Positions 8,864 through 19,127 of a stretch of 26,822 nucleotides of DNA are shown piece after piece. Position 1 is the first letter of the stretch; every line of letters begins with the position of its first letter. The notes beneath the pieces were generated by a model, which ran no database searches, had not been told where the DNA came from, and was given only the letters and a program-made list of their open reading frames with translations. This DNA is from Leucogyrophana mollusca (taxonomy: Eukaryota; Basidiomycota; Agaricomycetes; Boletales). Position numbers and translations under genes: made by a program. Location of the stretch: contig MU266648.1 of the NCBI GenBank assembly GCA_021014945.1, positions 1-26,822 of the forward strand, in the 5' to 3' direction.

Positions 8864-11611
8864 TCAATCAAAAAGCTGGGCAATGGCCTCTGGAACATGT
8901 CTGTGTGACTTGTACTGAGTGGAGCTGGATTTCTTGACCTGCAATTGAGCATCCTTTGTCTCCAGCCCCGACCGATAAGCTTCCATCCATCGGTGCATCC
9001 TTTGCTCCTATAACCGTATTGTTTTCAGCTGCACTGACTCCAGTGCCTTCGGCAAATTCTTCTTCAGCGTCTCGAATGTGCAATCACAATTGTCGCAGAG
9101 ATATTTCTTTACTTTACCCCAGAAAAATGTGATGAAGTTCAGTTCACAATGAAACTTCGGTAATAAGATGCAAAGATGCCCTGCAGACTCTATCACCTCT
9201 TGAACAAGTGACTTTTGTTCCCGAAAGTCAGGTTGAAGCTCCAGTATCCGTTTATTGCAACACACTATTGCATCTGGCTTGCATGCTGACTTGCATTTCC
9301 CACGCAGCTGGGATTGATACAGACCACGCTCTGTGAGAACCGCCTTGATGCCCTTTGGTTCGTTTGGGTGTTCTGGATCATTTGGTGGAAACACCATGCT
9401 CTGCTCGACCTGGGTACCAATTTTGATGAACCAGCCATGTTGCATCCGAGCTTGCTTCCCCGCTGGGTTAACATGCATGCAACTTGTGATCAGAGCATCT
9501 TCAACATATGCAGAGTGCCCTTGAGAATTATTGATCAGGAACAATGCCCGATATCCAGCCCCGTGAAGCTGCTCGAAAGTGGGAATGATCTTCTCGATGA
9601 GCTGGACATATAGTCAGTGCCAAAGTATTTTGGTCAAGGATAATTGACAAACCTGCTTCACGAACATCTCACCTGTCCAATAGCCATCGTGATTTTTCCC
9701 ATACTCTATTGATTGTCCAGCATCTGCCATATGACCAGATGTCAAACAGATAACGTCGCTGCGATGGATTCTCCGACCAGCACCCTTCTTCCACAATCTG
9801 AATTCATCATCAAGGACCAAGTAGCGATCAACTGCATCATTTGCTTGTGCCATCATTTCATCATGTGCACAAAGGACCAGTCGACGTTCAACAAAATTTC
9901 TCGGTGCAACCACCAGCTCAGTGTCAACATCACCAATGACATAGCGGACAAGTTAGTCTTCGTAAGCTTTCATTGACAGAAGGAATTCATGCTGGTGAGA
10001 ATGCACAACATCCGGGCAATCATGTCCATCAAAATAAAGCCCCTTCCGGTGCTTGAGAAAACGGAAACCCTCGTGTCGGAGCCATCAACATGCAGTGGAC
10101 AGTGAGATTCCTCTGCCAACCTTGAGGTGGATTCGGGGGAACAGCTTGAGCTCCATGTATTGTTTGAGGCCACAAGGCATTTCGTCGTTGACGATGTTAT
10201 TCAGGTATTTTTTTGCTTCCTCGGGAATGAGCTCATTCTTCATGAATTTTGCCAGCATTTCTGGGTTTATTGCCCATTTATTTGAACGGACATATGCACG
10301 AAGCTCCGTAGTGATTGTGGGATCACCGAGGAGCATGTAAACCTTTGCATGGCGTCCCTTCATCGATGTCGGCAGCTTTCGTTCTGTCACCCACAGCTTT
10401 GACCAGCTGCAAAGCTGCCGTCCCCCCCACCCCGCTGCAAAGCCACACGCCTCTGCATCACGTTTGGAAGCATCTATGGTCAGACGCCCATTCTTGACAA
10501 CAAGTGCCAAGTGGCATTGAATCGCGTGAGCCCTTCTCCCCTGTAAACCATCCGGTCCACCGACAAACTTGGTCTTCTTTGATTTCAACAGCTCATCGAT
10601 GTCATCCAAAGCCTGCTTCCAATTGTTCTTCTTTTTTTCTTTCCTGGCATGCCTCTGCTGTCAATAAGGGACATCAAGCTTCCTCCGTTTGAGTGGAGGA
10701 ACCCTGGGTACTCGAGAGCCACCCGCGCTGCCACCAGCTGGCAAATCACTGTCATCTTCATTGTCGCTTTCATCGGATTCAACAAAATCATCATCTGACT
10801 CATCCGAAAGATAGCCCAAGAATAGTTCAGCCTCGGGTTTGCACTGGGCCAAGGTGACAGTAGCTGCAACAAGCTGGGAATGCGGGATGGAGTGGTTGTG
10901 TGACATCTCTGTGAGTGAAGGTTGTTTTTGCGTGAATTGTCACATCATGACAACCTGTGGATTTGTCCTGTGAATGGTTTGTATCAGCACAGCGTCACAC
11001 ATCAGGTGGGTGACACTTACGAAGTCTTCATTTGCTCTCGATTCTTTGTGCGATCTCGTGCGTCCTTTTCCTTTCGTCAACGAGTGCGAGCTGACTGGCC
11101 ATTATATCCCAGCGCCCTGTTTTCTTCGGCTCTCTTCCACTCTGCCGCCGTCTTCGGTGCCTTCACCATCATATCAAAAGCAGATGCTCCTGGTTGCGAG
11201 AATTCTGACCAACCATCCGGAACTATTCTCAGCTTCTGCAGATTATTCTCCAATTCCTCACCTTCCAGCTCGCAAAGACTCTCCGACTCTGACATTTCAC
11301 CATCAGAAGGTGAATCCGACTCATCTTCGCTGTATGGTAACTGAAAATTGACACCGCCTGTGTATTCGCAGTCAGTGTAATCATCCAGATTGAGTTCTAT
11401 GGGCGAGAATTCCATGGTCAGCTGGTTGCAAATCTGCATCCACGACGTGAGCCGCATGGGTCTGGGTGTTCGAGCCAATAACGGCAGCCTCGCGCACCTC
11501 ATGCGCGCTCGAATTTGATGTTGTTGCAGTGCCGACACAAGAAGTTGTGCCGGAAGGCCAGCAGGCTGCTCGAGCTCGAGCTGCAGCTGCCAGCTGGTGC
11601 TTTCTGGTCAT
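8864..11611 (-). pseudogene. Tc1/mariner-like transposase (fungal DDE family)
   Basis: Segments in order along minus: an acidic N-terminal region (FSPIELNLDDYTDCEY, ESESLCELEGEELENN), a second acidic region ending PPLKRRKLDVPY (bipartite-like basic tail), a helical DNA-binding part (GRHAKVYMLLGDP, LRAYVRSNKWAINPE), then the DDE core. The first Asp is in VLCAHDEM (about 9860-9862). The second position, expected Asp before NSQGHS, is Asn (9530-9532). The third, expected Glu in the KFHCELNFI-x-FFWG motif, is Thr (ACA, 9128-9130). An in-frame TAG at 9008-9010 occupies a place where the family usually has Trp. The frame then stays open to LFD and a stop at 8864-8866. Several further frameshifts split it. 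The family is widespread in mushroom genomes. The start at 11611 is a guess. Confidence 0.85.
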
Positions 11612-11751
11612 TCTTGGGTGATTCGGACAGAATATGTGGCAACCGTATATTCATTTTTTCGAACTAGCTAGTCTCGGAGGAGTAGGTGGCACTAGGGTCG
11701 ATCGAGGGATGATATACTCCAATATTTTGACAGCATCCTCCTCACTGTGCC

Positions 11752-11780
11752 TAGGGTTAGGATCACTTAGGGTTAGGGTT
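11752..11780 (+). repeat. Telomere-like TTAGGG repeats
   Basis: TAGGGTTAG (11752-11760), six other bases, then TTAGGGTTAGGGTT (11767-11780). TTAGGG is the usual basidiomycete telomere unit. The block lies about 60 bp inside the right end of the Tc1/mariner-like element, so it is probably part of that element rather than a chromosome-end scar. Confidence 0.6.
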
Positions 11781-11820
11781 CCGACGTTGATATTCAATTT
11801 GGCCACTGCACAAAGTTAGC

Positions 11821-11842
11821 GGCCTCTAAGTGAACGGCACCA
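11821..11842 (-). repeat. Right terminal inverted repeat
   Basis: A perfect 22-bp inverted copy of 8657-8678, ending GAACGGCACCA, followed by the TA duplication at 11843-11844 and then the hAT codon CAC. Confidence 0.95.
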
Positions 11843-11844
11843 TA

Positions 11845-13554
11845 CACGTCGTCAACCTCGTTGCGAAGTCATTGATCAAAGAGTTTGACACACCAAAGCA
11901 AGCTGCTGACAATGCACTGGACAATGCATCGCAAAGCCTGAAAGACCTTGTGGAAGATATCGAGTTCGAGGAGCATATCACAATTGTAGAGAATGGTGGG
12001 GATGACCCTGAGACGGAGGACAACGTTGATGGCTGGGTTGATGAAGTTGCTATGCTGACAGAAGAGTGGCGTGAAGAGCTGCTAGAGAGCATTCGTCCAA
12101 TCAAATTAATACTGGTGAAGGTATAGTTATGAACTGGACAGTCAGCCTGCCATGGCACTAACTCCTCCTCGCAGCTTCGCAAAATTGCCTTCAAGATAGT
12201 CCACTCGACGACGTTGTTGCTGCCAGCTTGGGAGGCGTTACTTGAGGAACTGGAAATGTCTGTTAGACTGATGCCCCGTGACATGGCAACAAGGTGGAAC
12301 TCCACCTTTGACATGCTTGACTTTGCCCTCGAGTATCGGGGTGCATTGGACAAGATAACAGACAGGGTAAAGCTGGGGTTGGGTTCGTTCAGCATGAATG
12401 AACATTAGTGGATGCTCGCAAGACAACTGCGAGACGTTCTCAAGGTAAGTCACATCATGTGATATGTCACTCGTCCCTTTGACATGCGCTCACCTTTCTG
12501 CCATAGATTCTCAAGGACGCCACCCTCTTCTTCTCTCAAACTACTCTGAACCTTGCAATGGTGATCCCAGCAATGGATCTCATTGACGAGACATTTACCA
12601 ATGGAATCCTCAACCAAAATAACTCGAAGAAATGCAAAACTGTCAGCCCCGCCATCCGCGCTGCCATTGGCCTTGCAAAGAAAATGCTCAATTGGTACTA
12701 TACCCTCGCGGACACCTCTGAAGTCTATCGAATTGCAATCGGTGAGTGGTATTCGCGCCTGGTTCATACTGGCGGCTGCAACTTGAATCTTTTAGTGCTG
12801 CATCCACGCCACAAACTCGAGTACTTCCGCATCGCAGGCTGGATGCTGGAATGGATCAACACTGTGGAGGAACTTATTCGGGAGGATTTCAAGCGCTCCT
12901 ATGGTTCCCATCCTGTGCATACTGAGTCTAGTAGTGCTGACGAGCCTGAGCCCACATCAAGTGTGTGTTGCTGCACACCTTCTATTTTATCTAACTCACC
13001 ACTGATGCAAACCACAGTTGAACGAGAACACTAATATATTCGAAAACATGCCTTCTCTTTCCATGCCAAAGCAACCTTCTGCACAAGACAAGCTTGATAC
13101 GTACCTTAGAACAGCTGTTGAGCACATCGCTGACCCGATTGCTTGGTGGCACAAACACCGCATGACTTATCCCTGCCCTTCACGCATGGTGATTACCTTA
13201 CGATTCCTGGTACGTGCGTTTAACCCTCACTAGCTATAATATTGATGTTGATAACAATCTTCACAAATAGCAACGTCTGTCGATGTTGAGCGTATATTTA
13301 GCTGCGGACATCTCTTGTTATCTCAAATCTGGAACCACTTGTCTGCTCAAAGCACCCGTGCACTCCTCTGTCTCGGATGCTGGAGCCTCATGAACTTGGT
13401 GAAGGATAGTGATGTAAGGGCTGTTACATCACTCCCCGAGGTTGACGGTGACGAGAATGAGAATGAGTTGGAGGATGGGTGGGACAGAATTATATTCTAT
13501 CTACCAGTGTGTTTTTCTATCACACCGCACTCATTTTATCCAAAAACATGTTGA
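11845..13554 (+). pseudogene. hAT transposase, main 3' part with five introns
   Basis: Exons fit well at 11845-12120, 12175-12444, 12507-12741, 12796-12962, 13018-13209 and 13271-13554, with GT...AG borders (GTATAG, GTAAGT, GTGAGT, GTGTGT, GTACGT donors). Key segments: VNLVAKSLIKEFD, RLMPRDMATRWNSTFDML (hAT core), VLHPRHKLEYF, and the C-terminal dimerisation domain TSVDVERIFSCGHLLLSQ...STRALLCLGCWSL. An acidic spacer sits in exon 1. Defects are few: an in-frame TAG inside exon 2 (NEH-stop-W, about 12406) and a small indel near 13190 that shifts frame just before the dimerisation domain. hAT enzymes cut and paste with 8-bp duplications. It is better preserved than the other relics here, but broken by the insertion and these lesions. 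Confidence 0.88.
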
Positions 13555-13565
13555 GTAATCGCTGC

Positions 13566-13702
13566 GGGTACAATACCTGTGGATACCCATCCGACCCGTG
13601 ACAATACCCATACCCACATGTACCCATGGGTAGACGGGTGCGGGTAGGATGCAGGTGTGGGTATGGGTTGACCTCTCAGCACCCATGGGTTTACCCGTGC
13701 TG
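13566..13702 (+). repeat. hAT 3' subterminal repeats
   Basis: A cluster of short related motifs in both orientations: GGATACCCATCC, ACCCGTG, ATACCCATACCC, ACCCATGGGT, GACGGGTGCGGGT, GGTGTGGGTATGGGTT, ACCCATGGG. Repeated short motifs near the ends are binding sites for the transposase in hAT elements generally. The position directly after the gene fits. Confidence 0.55.
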
Positions 13703-13711
13703 ATCACTAGC

Positions 13712-14500
13712 AGTAGACAATGTTGCTGATAAGTTTGGTTTGCCTGATCTCAGGGCAGCGCTCGGAGACTACATTAGCCGTGATAGCGAGCGCAACGCTC
13801 CCCGTCTATGTGTCATTGGCGGTGCTTGGAGGGCGTCAAATGCCTGTAACTACCCTTTACCCACCTCCAGGTCTGGTACAAAGTTCAACTACAGCAACCC
13901 AGTTATCACGACCCCAACAACATTTCACTGGCACAAGCTGTCAATGCTGCCCCCCCCTTTGCAAGCAAGGCCCCAGGGACACTATGACCCAGTGCTCGTT
14001 AATGTTGCGGGCCAACATCGGTGGCCACAGAGTGGTCTGGCTGGTAGGCCATTGCATCGAGCTTGCCCATAAGTCGCTGAGCGCTAACAAACATTTCTCC
14101 AAGACATGGGATCACCCAACTTTGTTTAATAATGCTCCCCATGCTTCAAAAAGGGTCACAGCCATTGTGATAAGATTGCTTCCTCGCTTACATACAATGC
14201 TTCGACATTGTCCCGCAGCCAACCACTGACAGGAAAGATGCTGCGACCCAAATGTTTGTCATCAAGCGTGCTCTGCATTCCAATGGTGTCCACTTCAGAG
14301 ATGTGGTACCTCTTTCTCAGGTATGTCTATACCCCAGCCTGATTGTCTTTGTAACTGACGGTTACACAGCTTCGAGCTCCCCTCCTCGGTTTGGAGCGGC
14401 GGCCAACAAGCACTTGAAATCCACAACGAGTATGGAATATATGTTGGAATTTAGGTTGAATAAGTATTGGACTAAGGACATGTACTATGCTCTTGCTTGA
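13712..14500 (+). pseudogene. Plavaka-like transposase, C-terminal fragment
   Basis: Three frames together give LPDLRAALGDYISRDS, then QVWYKVQLQQPSYHDPNNI, GHYDPVLVNVAGQHRWPQSGLAG, FDIVPQP, QMFVIKRALHSNGVHFRDVVPLSQ, and after an intron (14321-14369, GTATGT...ACAG) PRFGAAANKHLKSTTSMEYM and NKYWTKDMYYALA followed by a stop. I recognise this as the conserved C-terminal region of large transposases of fungal Plavaka (CACTA-like) elements. That attribution is from memory of the family and is moderately sure. One frame change coincides with a run of eight C (around 13951-13958). The catalytic part is absent, apparently cut off by the hAT element on the left. Confidence 0.55.
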
Positions 14501-14882
14501 TTGAATTTACTCCCTTGACTTTCTTGATAATATCCTCCTGCTGCTAGTCTCTGCCCCTGATCACAATGGCCTGCAGCCTCCTCGGTGGCAACACAGGTTG
14601 CATGTACCTGCCGACAACACAGCGGCCTGTCATCTACCCCCAGCGGGGGTGTTTGGTGACGTCAAGTGTATCCCGAGCGAAACTAACCATCTCTAAACCG
14701 ACCTTTTTGATGCTTCATTCCTGCAAATTTCACATCACAAGGTCAATTTTTCTCAATATCTTATCTCTTGTGTCTCATTTACTAACGGGTTTACCTTTGA
14801 CCGTCGTCGACTTTCATCTTTCCACTCGGCCTCGATTTTCGACTTTTGACTGAAGGAGACATCAGACTCTGACAGCAGTGAG
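14501..14882. other. No gene recognised
   Basis: This is probably the 3' flank of the Plavaka-like element (a GGGGGTGTTTGGTGACG segment near 14644) followed by undefined sequence. A 95-codon plus-strand frame starting at 14566 shows no recognisable feature. Confidence 0.4.
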
Positions 14883-15890
14883 GAAAACGGAGTGACATAG
14901 CCACAGAGTATGTAAATATCTCAAAGTCCCTTAAATACATTCAAGCTTATCTTGCATCCGAAACTGATAAAAACTCAACTACCATCATTGTGGACTCTGG
15001 AGCTACCTCCCACATAGTCCCTCACTACTCCTGGTTTGAACTCAGAACATACAAGCTGCTATTTCTATTGCGTCCAGTGACCTTCAGAGATGAATCCACC
15101 GTCTGTGCCATCAAAACTGGAACAGTAGTGCTCCACACCTCCCTTGGGAACAAGGACCCCAATATTGTGCTGTCGAATGTCCTCCCCATCCCCAGTTTCA
15201 CCATTGCCCTAATCTCCATCCAGAAGCTGTCTTGTGCAGACTGGTCCACTGTTTTCCAGGTGGACTCCAGTATTTGAGAAGTTCAAAAAAACAAGTCCCA
15301 CATTCTCAAGGCTTTACATAAATGCAGACTTTATTACATGAAAGCAATTCCAAAGGTTTCCCCAAAATCTGCACTTGCAACAGTGAACATCAACCCACTT
15401 CACTATTGGATGGGACAAATCAGAAATATAACAGATGGTCTAGAAAAGTCAGCTTGAGGGCATAACACACCTCACTAGAACTTAAGAATTCTGTGAGCCA
15501 TGTGTCCTCGGAAAACTCTGGGGGCTCTCATTCAGAGACCCACTGGGGGGGGGATGCGCTGGACAGCTGGTGCAGGTGGTGCATGTGAGTCCTCCTGAGA
15601 AGGTTTCCCTTATTGGCTAATTATTGTCAACAATTTCTCCAAATTCCCTTGGGTTTACTTCCTAAAGCAGGGAGGGGGGAGAATACACTGGAAAGGAGTT
15701 CAAAGCCCAAGTCTAAGCAGATGGCATTATCCATGAAACCAGTGCAGCTCACACTCCAGAGCAAAATGGAATCACTAGGTATATTTTGTTGGAGGATGCT
15801 ACAGGTTGTACAGTATTCTTCAAGTATGATCATGTCATGTTGCTGGGAGCAACAATGGGGGCACTTTGCCTTGATAAACTGTGTCAATAA
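14883..15890 (+). pseudogene. Ty1/copia protease and integrase fragment
   Basis: Open from about 14883 to 15277: IVDSGATSHIVPHYSWF gives the aspartic protease active site (D-S-G-A), followed by LGNKDPNIVLSNVL, SFTIALISIQKLSC and the frame end at VDSSI. The downstream part is scattered: SHILKALHKCRLYYMKAIPK (pre-integrase), GLPFRDPLGG-like, then EYTGKEFKAQ-stop-ADGIIHE and HTPEQNGIT. After TPEQNG the copia integrase core should continue with its catalytic Glu, but here about three residues are missing before ILLEDATG, so the Glu is absent. The in-frame TAA stop is consistent with CAA to TAA. RT and RNase H are not present downstream. This is the opposite orientation from the copia RT relic at 19128-20126. 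Confidence 0.8.
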
Positions 15891-16559
15891 ATGTATCCAA
15901 ACGTTAAAATTCTGCTTCATCGATGTTGCGGGTAAGGTCGAAAAAAAGTCGTCAGGATCCTTAGGAAACTCGGATTGCTTAGGTGGCTGCGGAGCACAAT
16001 GAGCAGCCTCAATAGTGCCAAACTGGTTCAGGAAATTGGAGTCGAGTTCGTTGGTGAAAAATTCATCAGAGCTCATAACTACATGGAGACGAGAGACGTC
16101 TACTATATCTACTATATATCTACTACACAATCTACTATCTACTATACAAAGCATATGAGTGTCTTCACACAATATGATTGGATGTTGAAGGTTTGTCCAA
16201 GAGACAAAGCTAAGGACAAAAGCGGCAAATGACACAGATAAGATCTTGTTTGCCCTCTTTGACTTTTTCTGGTCTTTCTTCAACATCTGGTAGCTTTGGG
16301 GCTTCTCCTACACCACTGCCCAGCCACTGCCCACCTTCTGCTTTGAGATTATCAGTTCTGTTCACAGACCCAATGAGTTGATACTTGGCTCAATGTTTGA
16401 TAAGCTCGCTACCCCAGCCTTCATTGAGAATGATAATACCCTGAGGGGCCTGATATGGTACTAAAAAAATATATCACAACTTTCCCAACACTTTTTCCTC
16501 CATGTCTTTGTATCTGTGGTACTTGTGCTCAACTAAGGAACCATCCTGCACAGACCAGC
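15891..16559. other. No gene recognised
   Basis: This is the tail of the decayed copia region and unrelated AT-rich sequence. A long open frame on minus (about 15627-16286) overlaps the copia integrase antisense and shows no family resemblance, so it is not called. Confidence 0.4.
16099..16146 (+). repeat. ATCTACTA short tandem repeat
   Basis: Irregular repeats of ATCTACTA/TATCTACTA run through the segment, interrupted by ACACA. It is a low-complexity microsatellite of no evident function. Confidence 0.8.
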
Positions 16560-16601
16560 TTGAGGACAGCTGCATCACACCATTGATGCAGCTGTCCTCA
16601 A
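16560..16601. repeat. Perfect hairpin, 18-bp arms
   Basis: 16560-16577 (TTGAGGACAGCTGCATCA) is the exact reverse complement of 16584-16601, with a 6-nt loop CACCAT. No protein motif overlaps it. It is far longer than expected by chance here. Confidence 0.95.
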
Positions 16602-17880
16602 TGAACCACCCACTCTTCAATTTGACTTATTAATGTATTTAGGGAATAATATTGAGCATCAAAAATATAATGTATGTGCATGCTAATAGTTGATTAAGAC
16701 AAAAACACTTGGGCCCATATCATCACCCCAGAAATACACCTATTGCTAATCTCAGCTGCAATAAGTATTACGTAGGCATATCACTCCACTGGTTAGAGTC
16801 AAATGAGATGTCCTTTTCCCAAAAAATTGTTCCCAAATGTCATGATCAGCTTAGAGAACGAGTGTGGGGTGTGTCAAATGTTGGCTTACTGTCCAACAGC
16901 ATGTATCACAGTATGATATTTATACATCATGGACACAACATTGGGGCCCTCAAGCACATCCAAGTTGAGCTGGTATTTTTCCCCCCACGTGTCACTCCCA
17001 TCTTGCCCTTGTGCATTAGGTGTGACCTTGCCCCCACTCATTTTGGAAGAGATTGCCAGCTTGAACTGGAGAAAAAAAATCAGTGAATACATGATTGTGA
17101 AAATTTCCAGGAAACTCACTGCTGTGATTGCAAATGCAATAAACTCGTTTCTGAGAGCAATTCCATCCACACTGAACCTCATAGAATACAAGTGCCCCAA
17201 GCTATTAGTGTCTCTGAACCATACCTGCAGCATGAATTTGATTATAGGACACCAAAAATAAAATTTGACAAGTGAGTGGGCATGGATGCCCACTAGTAAT
17301 CCAAGAAAGTTCCAAATGTTCCTGATTAAGGGATTTTCCAAGTAAGTGCTGTTGGAATGATATTGAGTTCAATTGAACAGGACCTAGGAAGGTAATATAT
17401 CAAATATCATGACATAGCAGGTCAAAAGTAAATGAGGCACACAACAATTTAATATAGCTAGTAGAAAATTCTGAGTATATTGCTAATTTATGCTTTTGCT
17501 TCAGATGTTGAAACCTAGAGCACAGATCTCAAAATCCCCTGTCTATTGTCCTTTATAACTATTTACGCTAAATTGTAGGATCTCTTGAATGACTGAAATG
17601 CATTACCAAAATAACAAAGCTAAAGTTCAGTCATTTTTTTGGCTATACACAGAAACATAGATGTCTCCACTTCTTTCCCATATTACAGAAGCCTGGACTA
17701 TGTCATACATAACATAATTAAAAGTGGGGCTGTTTACTGGGAGGAGCTCCTTTAACTATGGTCACACCAAATTGTCTATTTACATCATATGTCAAATGGA
17801 CAATGAGTTAATCAGCTATTAACAGATGAGTATTCCCTACTGGAAACTTGATTATGAGCTTGACATTGAATAAAATGATA
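16602..17880. other. AT-rich, no gene recognised
   Basis: Open frames of 110-150 codons occur on both strands between 16709 and 17341, mutually overlapping and without any motif I recognise. The stretch LDYVIHNIIKSGAVYWEELL near 17695 (plus, stops on either side) may be part of the same decayed gene as 17881-18114. Confidence 0.4.
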
Positions 17881-18114
17881 TGACCACCATGGTGTGGGAC
17901 AGAATACATTAAAAAATTGGTAACATTGATGGGCTCCACCTTGGCAATGACACTCACCCCATTATGTATGACATGTGGTGAGCATTAACACAGGGTGCCA
18001 ATTGGTCAATTGTGACCCCCCTCCAATTGGCAAATGAGATAGACTATTTCAATATACCTGGTGGAAATATTTTAGTAGGACAGTACAATATTGAGGTTGA
18101 TTTCTCCTGGTAAA
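17881..18114 (+). pseudogene. Degraded coding fragment, family unknown
   Basis: One plus-strand frame reads for about 78 codons with only two stops: MTTMVWDRIH-stop-KIGNIDGLHLGNDTHPIMYDMW-stop-ALTQGANWSIV, then TPLQLANEIDYFNIPGGNIL and YNIEVDFSW. The composition is protein-like, in contrast to the AT-rich surroundings. I do not recognise the family. It is most likely a remnant of a repeat-borne or duplicated gene. Confidence 0.35.
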
Positions 18115-18655
18115 TATATACCTTAATTGTTCAGCATTATGATCTGTTCAAGTCTCATTAGAATATGGATTTTCAGAGCACATAGACTTGTAGAGATATT
18201 TTGATATAGACAGAAATATTTCATTACACTATAATAAGTCATAATTATCTCACTGTCATGCAATAGGAAACTTCAATACAGGTAACAAAGGCCAGAATAC
18301 CTACATTGGCTAGGTACAGAGCTGCAGGAAATCTTAGTTGAGCCTAAGGTGCTATTAAATGCCTGAAATGTCTACAATAAGCCCAAAATGTACTTATTTA
18401 ACTCTAATTTATATATGAGGTCTCACTAATGTTTATACAAGGAAAGAAACATTTATAGTCAATGTATAATATATACCACCTGTGTAACAGTACAAATGTA
18501 AGAGTACTAACAACCTTCAAGGGCTTATATATTTATTCATTACCTGAGCTATGTCCTCTTCTACCATAGAAAGAGTTATACCCGTTATCTGATGCTATTT
18601 ATAAGCCCTGTCTTGTAGGAAAGATGTATGTCAACCCCTTCTCATTATCACAATA
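18115..18655. other. AT-rich, nothing recognised
   Basis: Stops are frequent in all frames. No repeat with the other elements was noticed before the LTR piece at 18656. Confidence 0.5.
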
Positions 18656-18890
18656 TGTGTGTTCTGCTAATTGCACACCCTTTAGTGTGCACTGGCATGC
18701 ACTGTCTTTGTCCTGTCCACTGCTGTGCACACTGCTACTGAACATATTCTACACTTATTACTTATGCTGTACTCACTACATTGCTATGTTAGGTGTATAT
18801 GCACAGCCTATCCTGTAGATATATAGCTATAATGTGTCCATAGTTATTTTCCCTTTGGTTATGAACTCGGGATCAATAGGTATGATATCC
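18656..18890 (+). mobile_element. Copia LTR fragment, plus orientation
   Basis: It matches the LTR at 26432-26777 along most of its length: GCACTG-rich U3-like part, TGTATATGCACAGCCTA, GTAGATATATAGCTA, GTGTCCATAGTT, CCCTTTGGTTA. It begins TGTGTGTTCTGCTAATTGC and stops around GGTATGATATCC, where the opposite-strand LTR copy starts. It is more diverged than the cluster at 23.7-26.8 kb. Confidence 0.7.
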
Positions 18891-19125
18891 TGTTGTTAAA
18901 GCTCAGAGAGCTTGGGGAGTGAAATGATCACTTGGTGGGCTGTTTTAAACACTGAAACTATAAGTCCAGAATAAGTAACCATATATTAGTCCTCTAAAGT
19001 CAATGATAGCATACCTATGAGCCCAGAGTAACCAATAGCTATATATCTGACTAGAGGGCTGTGTAAACACAGCATACACAGAATGCACAGGATACACTAA
19101 ATGTACAGCCATATATAATGATGCT
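18891..19125 (-). mobile_element. Copia 3' LTR next to the RT relic, minus orientation
   Basis: On plus it starts TGTTGTTAAAGCTCAGAGAG, matching the TGTTGAAGCTCAGAGAG end of the other LTRs. It continues with GTCCAGAATAAGTAACC and CCAGAGTAACC boxes and ATAGCTATATATCTGA. It lies directly downstream of the minus-strand copia RNase H, so it is that element's 3' LTR. Its far end is degraded. Confidence 0.7.
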
Positions 19126-19127
19126 CC

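Larger units (their letters stand above)
8657..11842 (-). mobile_element. Tc1/mariner-like DNA transposon with TA duplication
   Basis: This 3186-bp element is bounded by 22-bp perfect terminal inverted repeats, extending to about 36 bp with three mismatches. TA flanks both sides (8655-8656 and 11843-11844), the target duplication of the IS630-Tc1-mariner superfamily. Removing the element with one TA makes the flanking hAT protein continuous, which fixes the borders to the base. Its single gene is on the minus strand. Internal noncoding ends are short on the left (8679-8863) and about 200 bp on the right, with telomere-like repeats near the right end. Confidence 0.93.
8515..13705 (+). mobile_element. 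hAT element, interrupted by a Tc1/mariner-like insertion
   Basis: A hAT transposase gene runs left to right in two parts, up to 8656 and from 11845. The two parts join codon-perfectly if the inserted element and one TA are ignored. The 3' noncoding end (13566-13702) carries clustered ACCCATGGGT/ACCCGTG motifs like hAT subterminal repeats. The 5' end of the element is missing to the left, where the Harbinger relic lies. Exact termini and the 8-bp duplication expected for hAT were not found. Confidence 0.8.

Noticed and set aside
13566..13702. Possible CRISPR-like or minisatellite array
   Set aside because: The motifs are irregular in spacing and orientation and fit hAT subterminal repeats better.
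15627..16286. 219-codon minus-strand open frame
   Set aside because: Its C-terminal part is antisense to the copia integrase, and no family resemblance or start context supports it.
16709..17341. Overlapping frames of 110-151 codons on both strands
   Set aside because: They contradict one another, no motif is recognised, and the AT-rich sequence here allows chance frames.
18624..18818. Cys-rich 64-codon frame, with similar ones at 24781-24978 and 26431-26628
   Set aside because: These are the same U3-like part of copia LTRs read through; the repeated presence follows from LTR copies.
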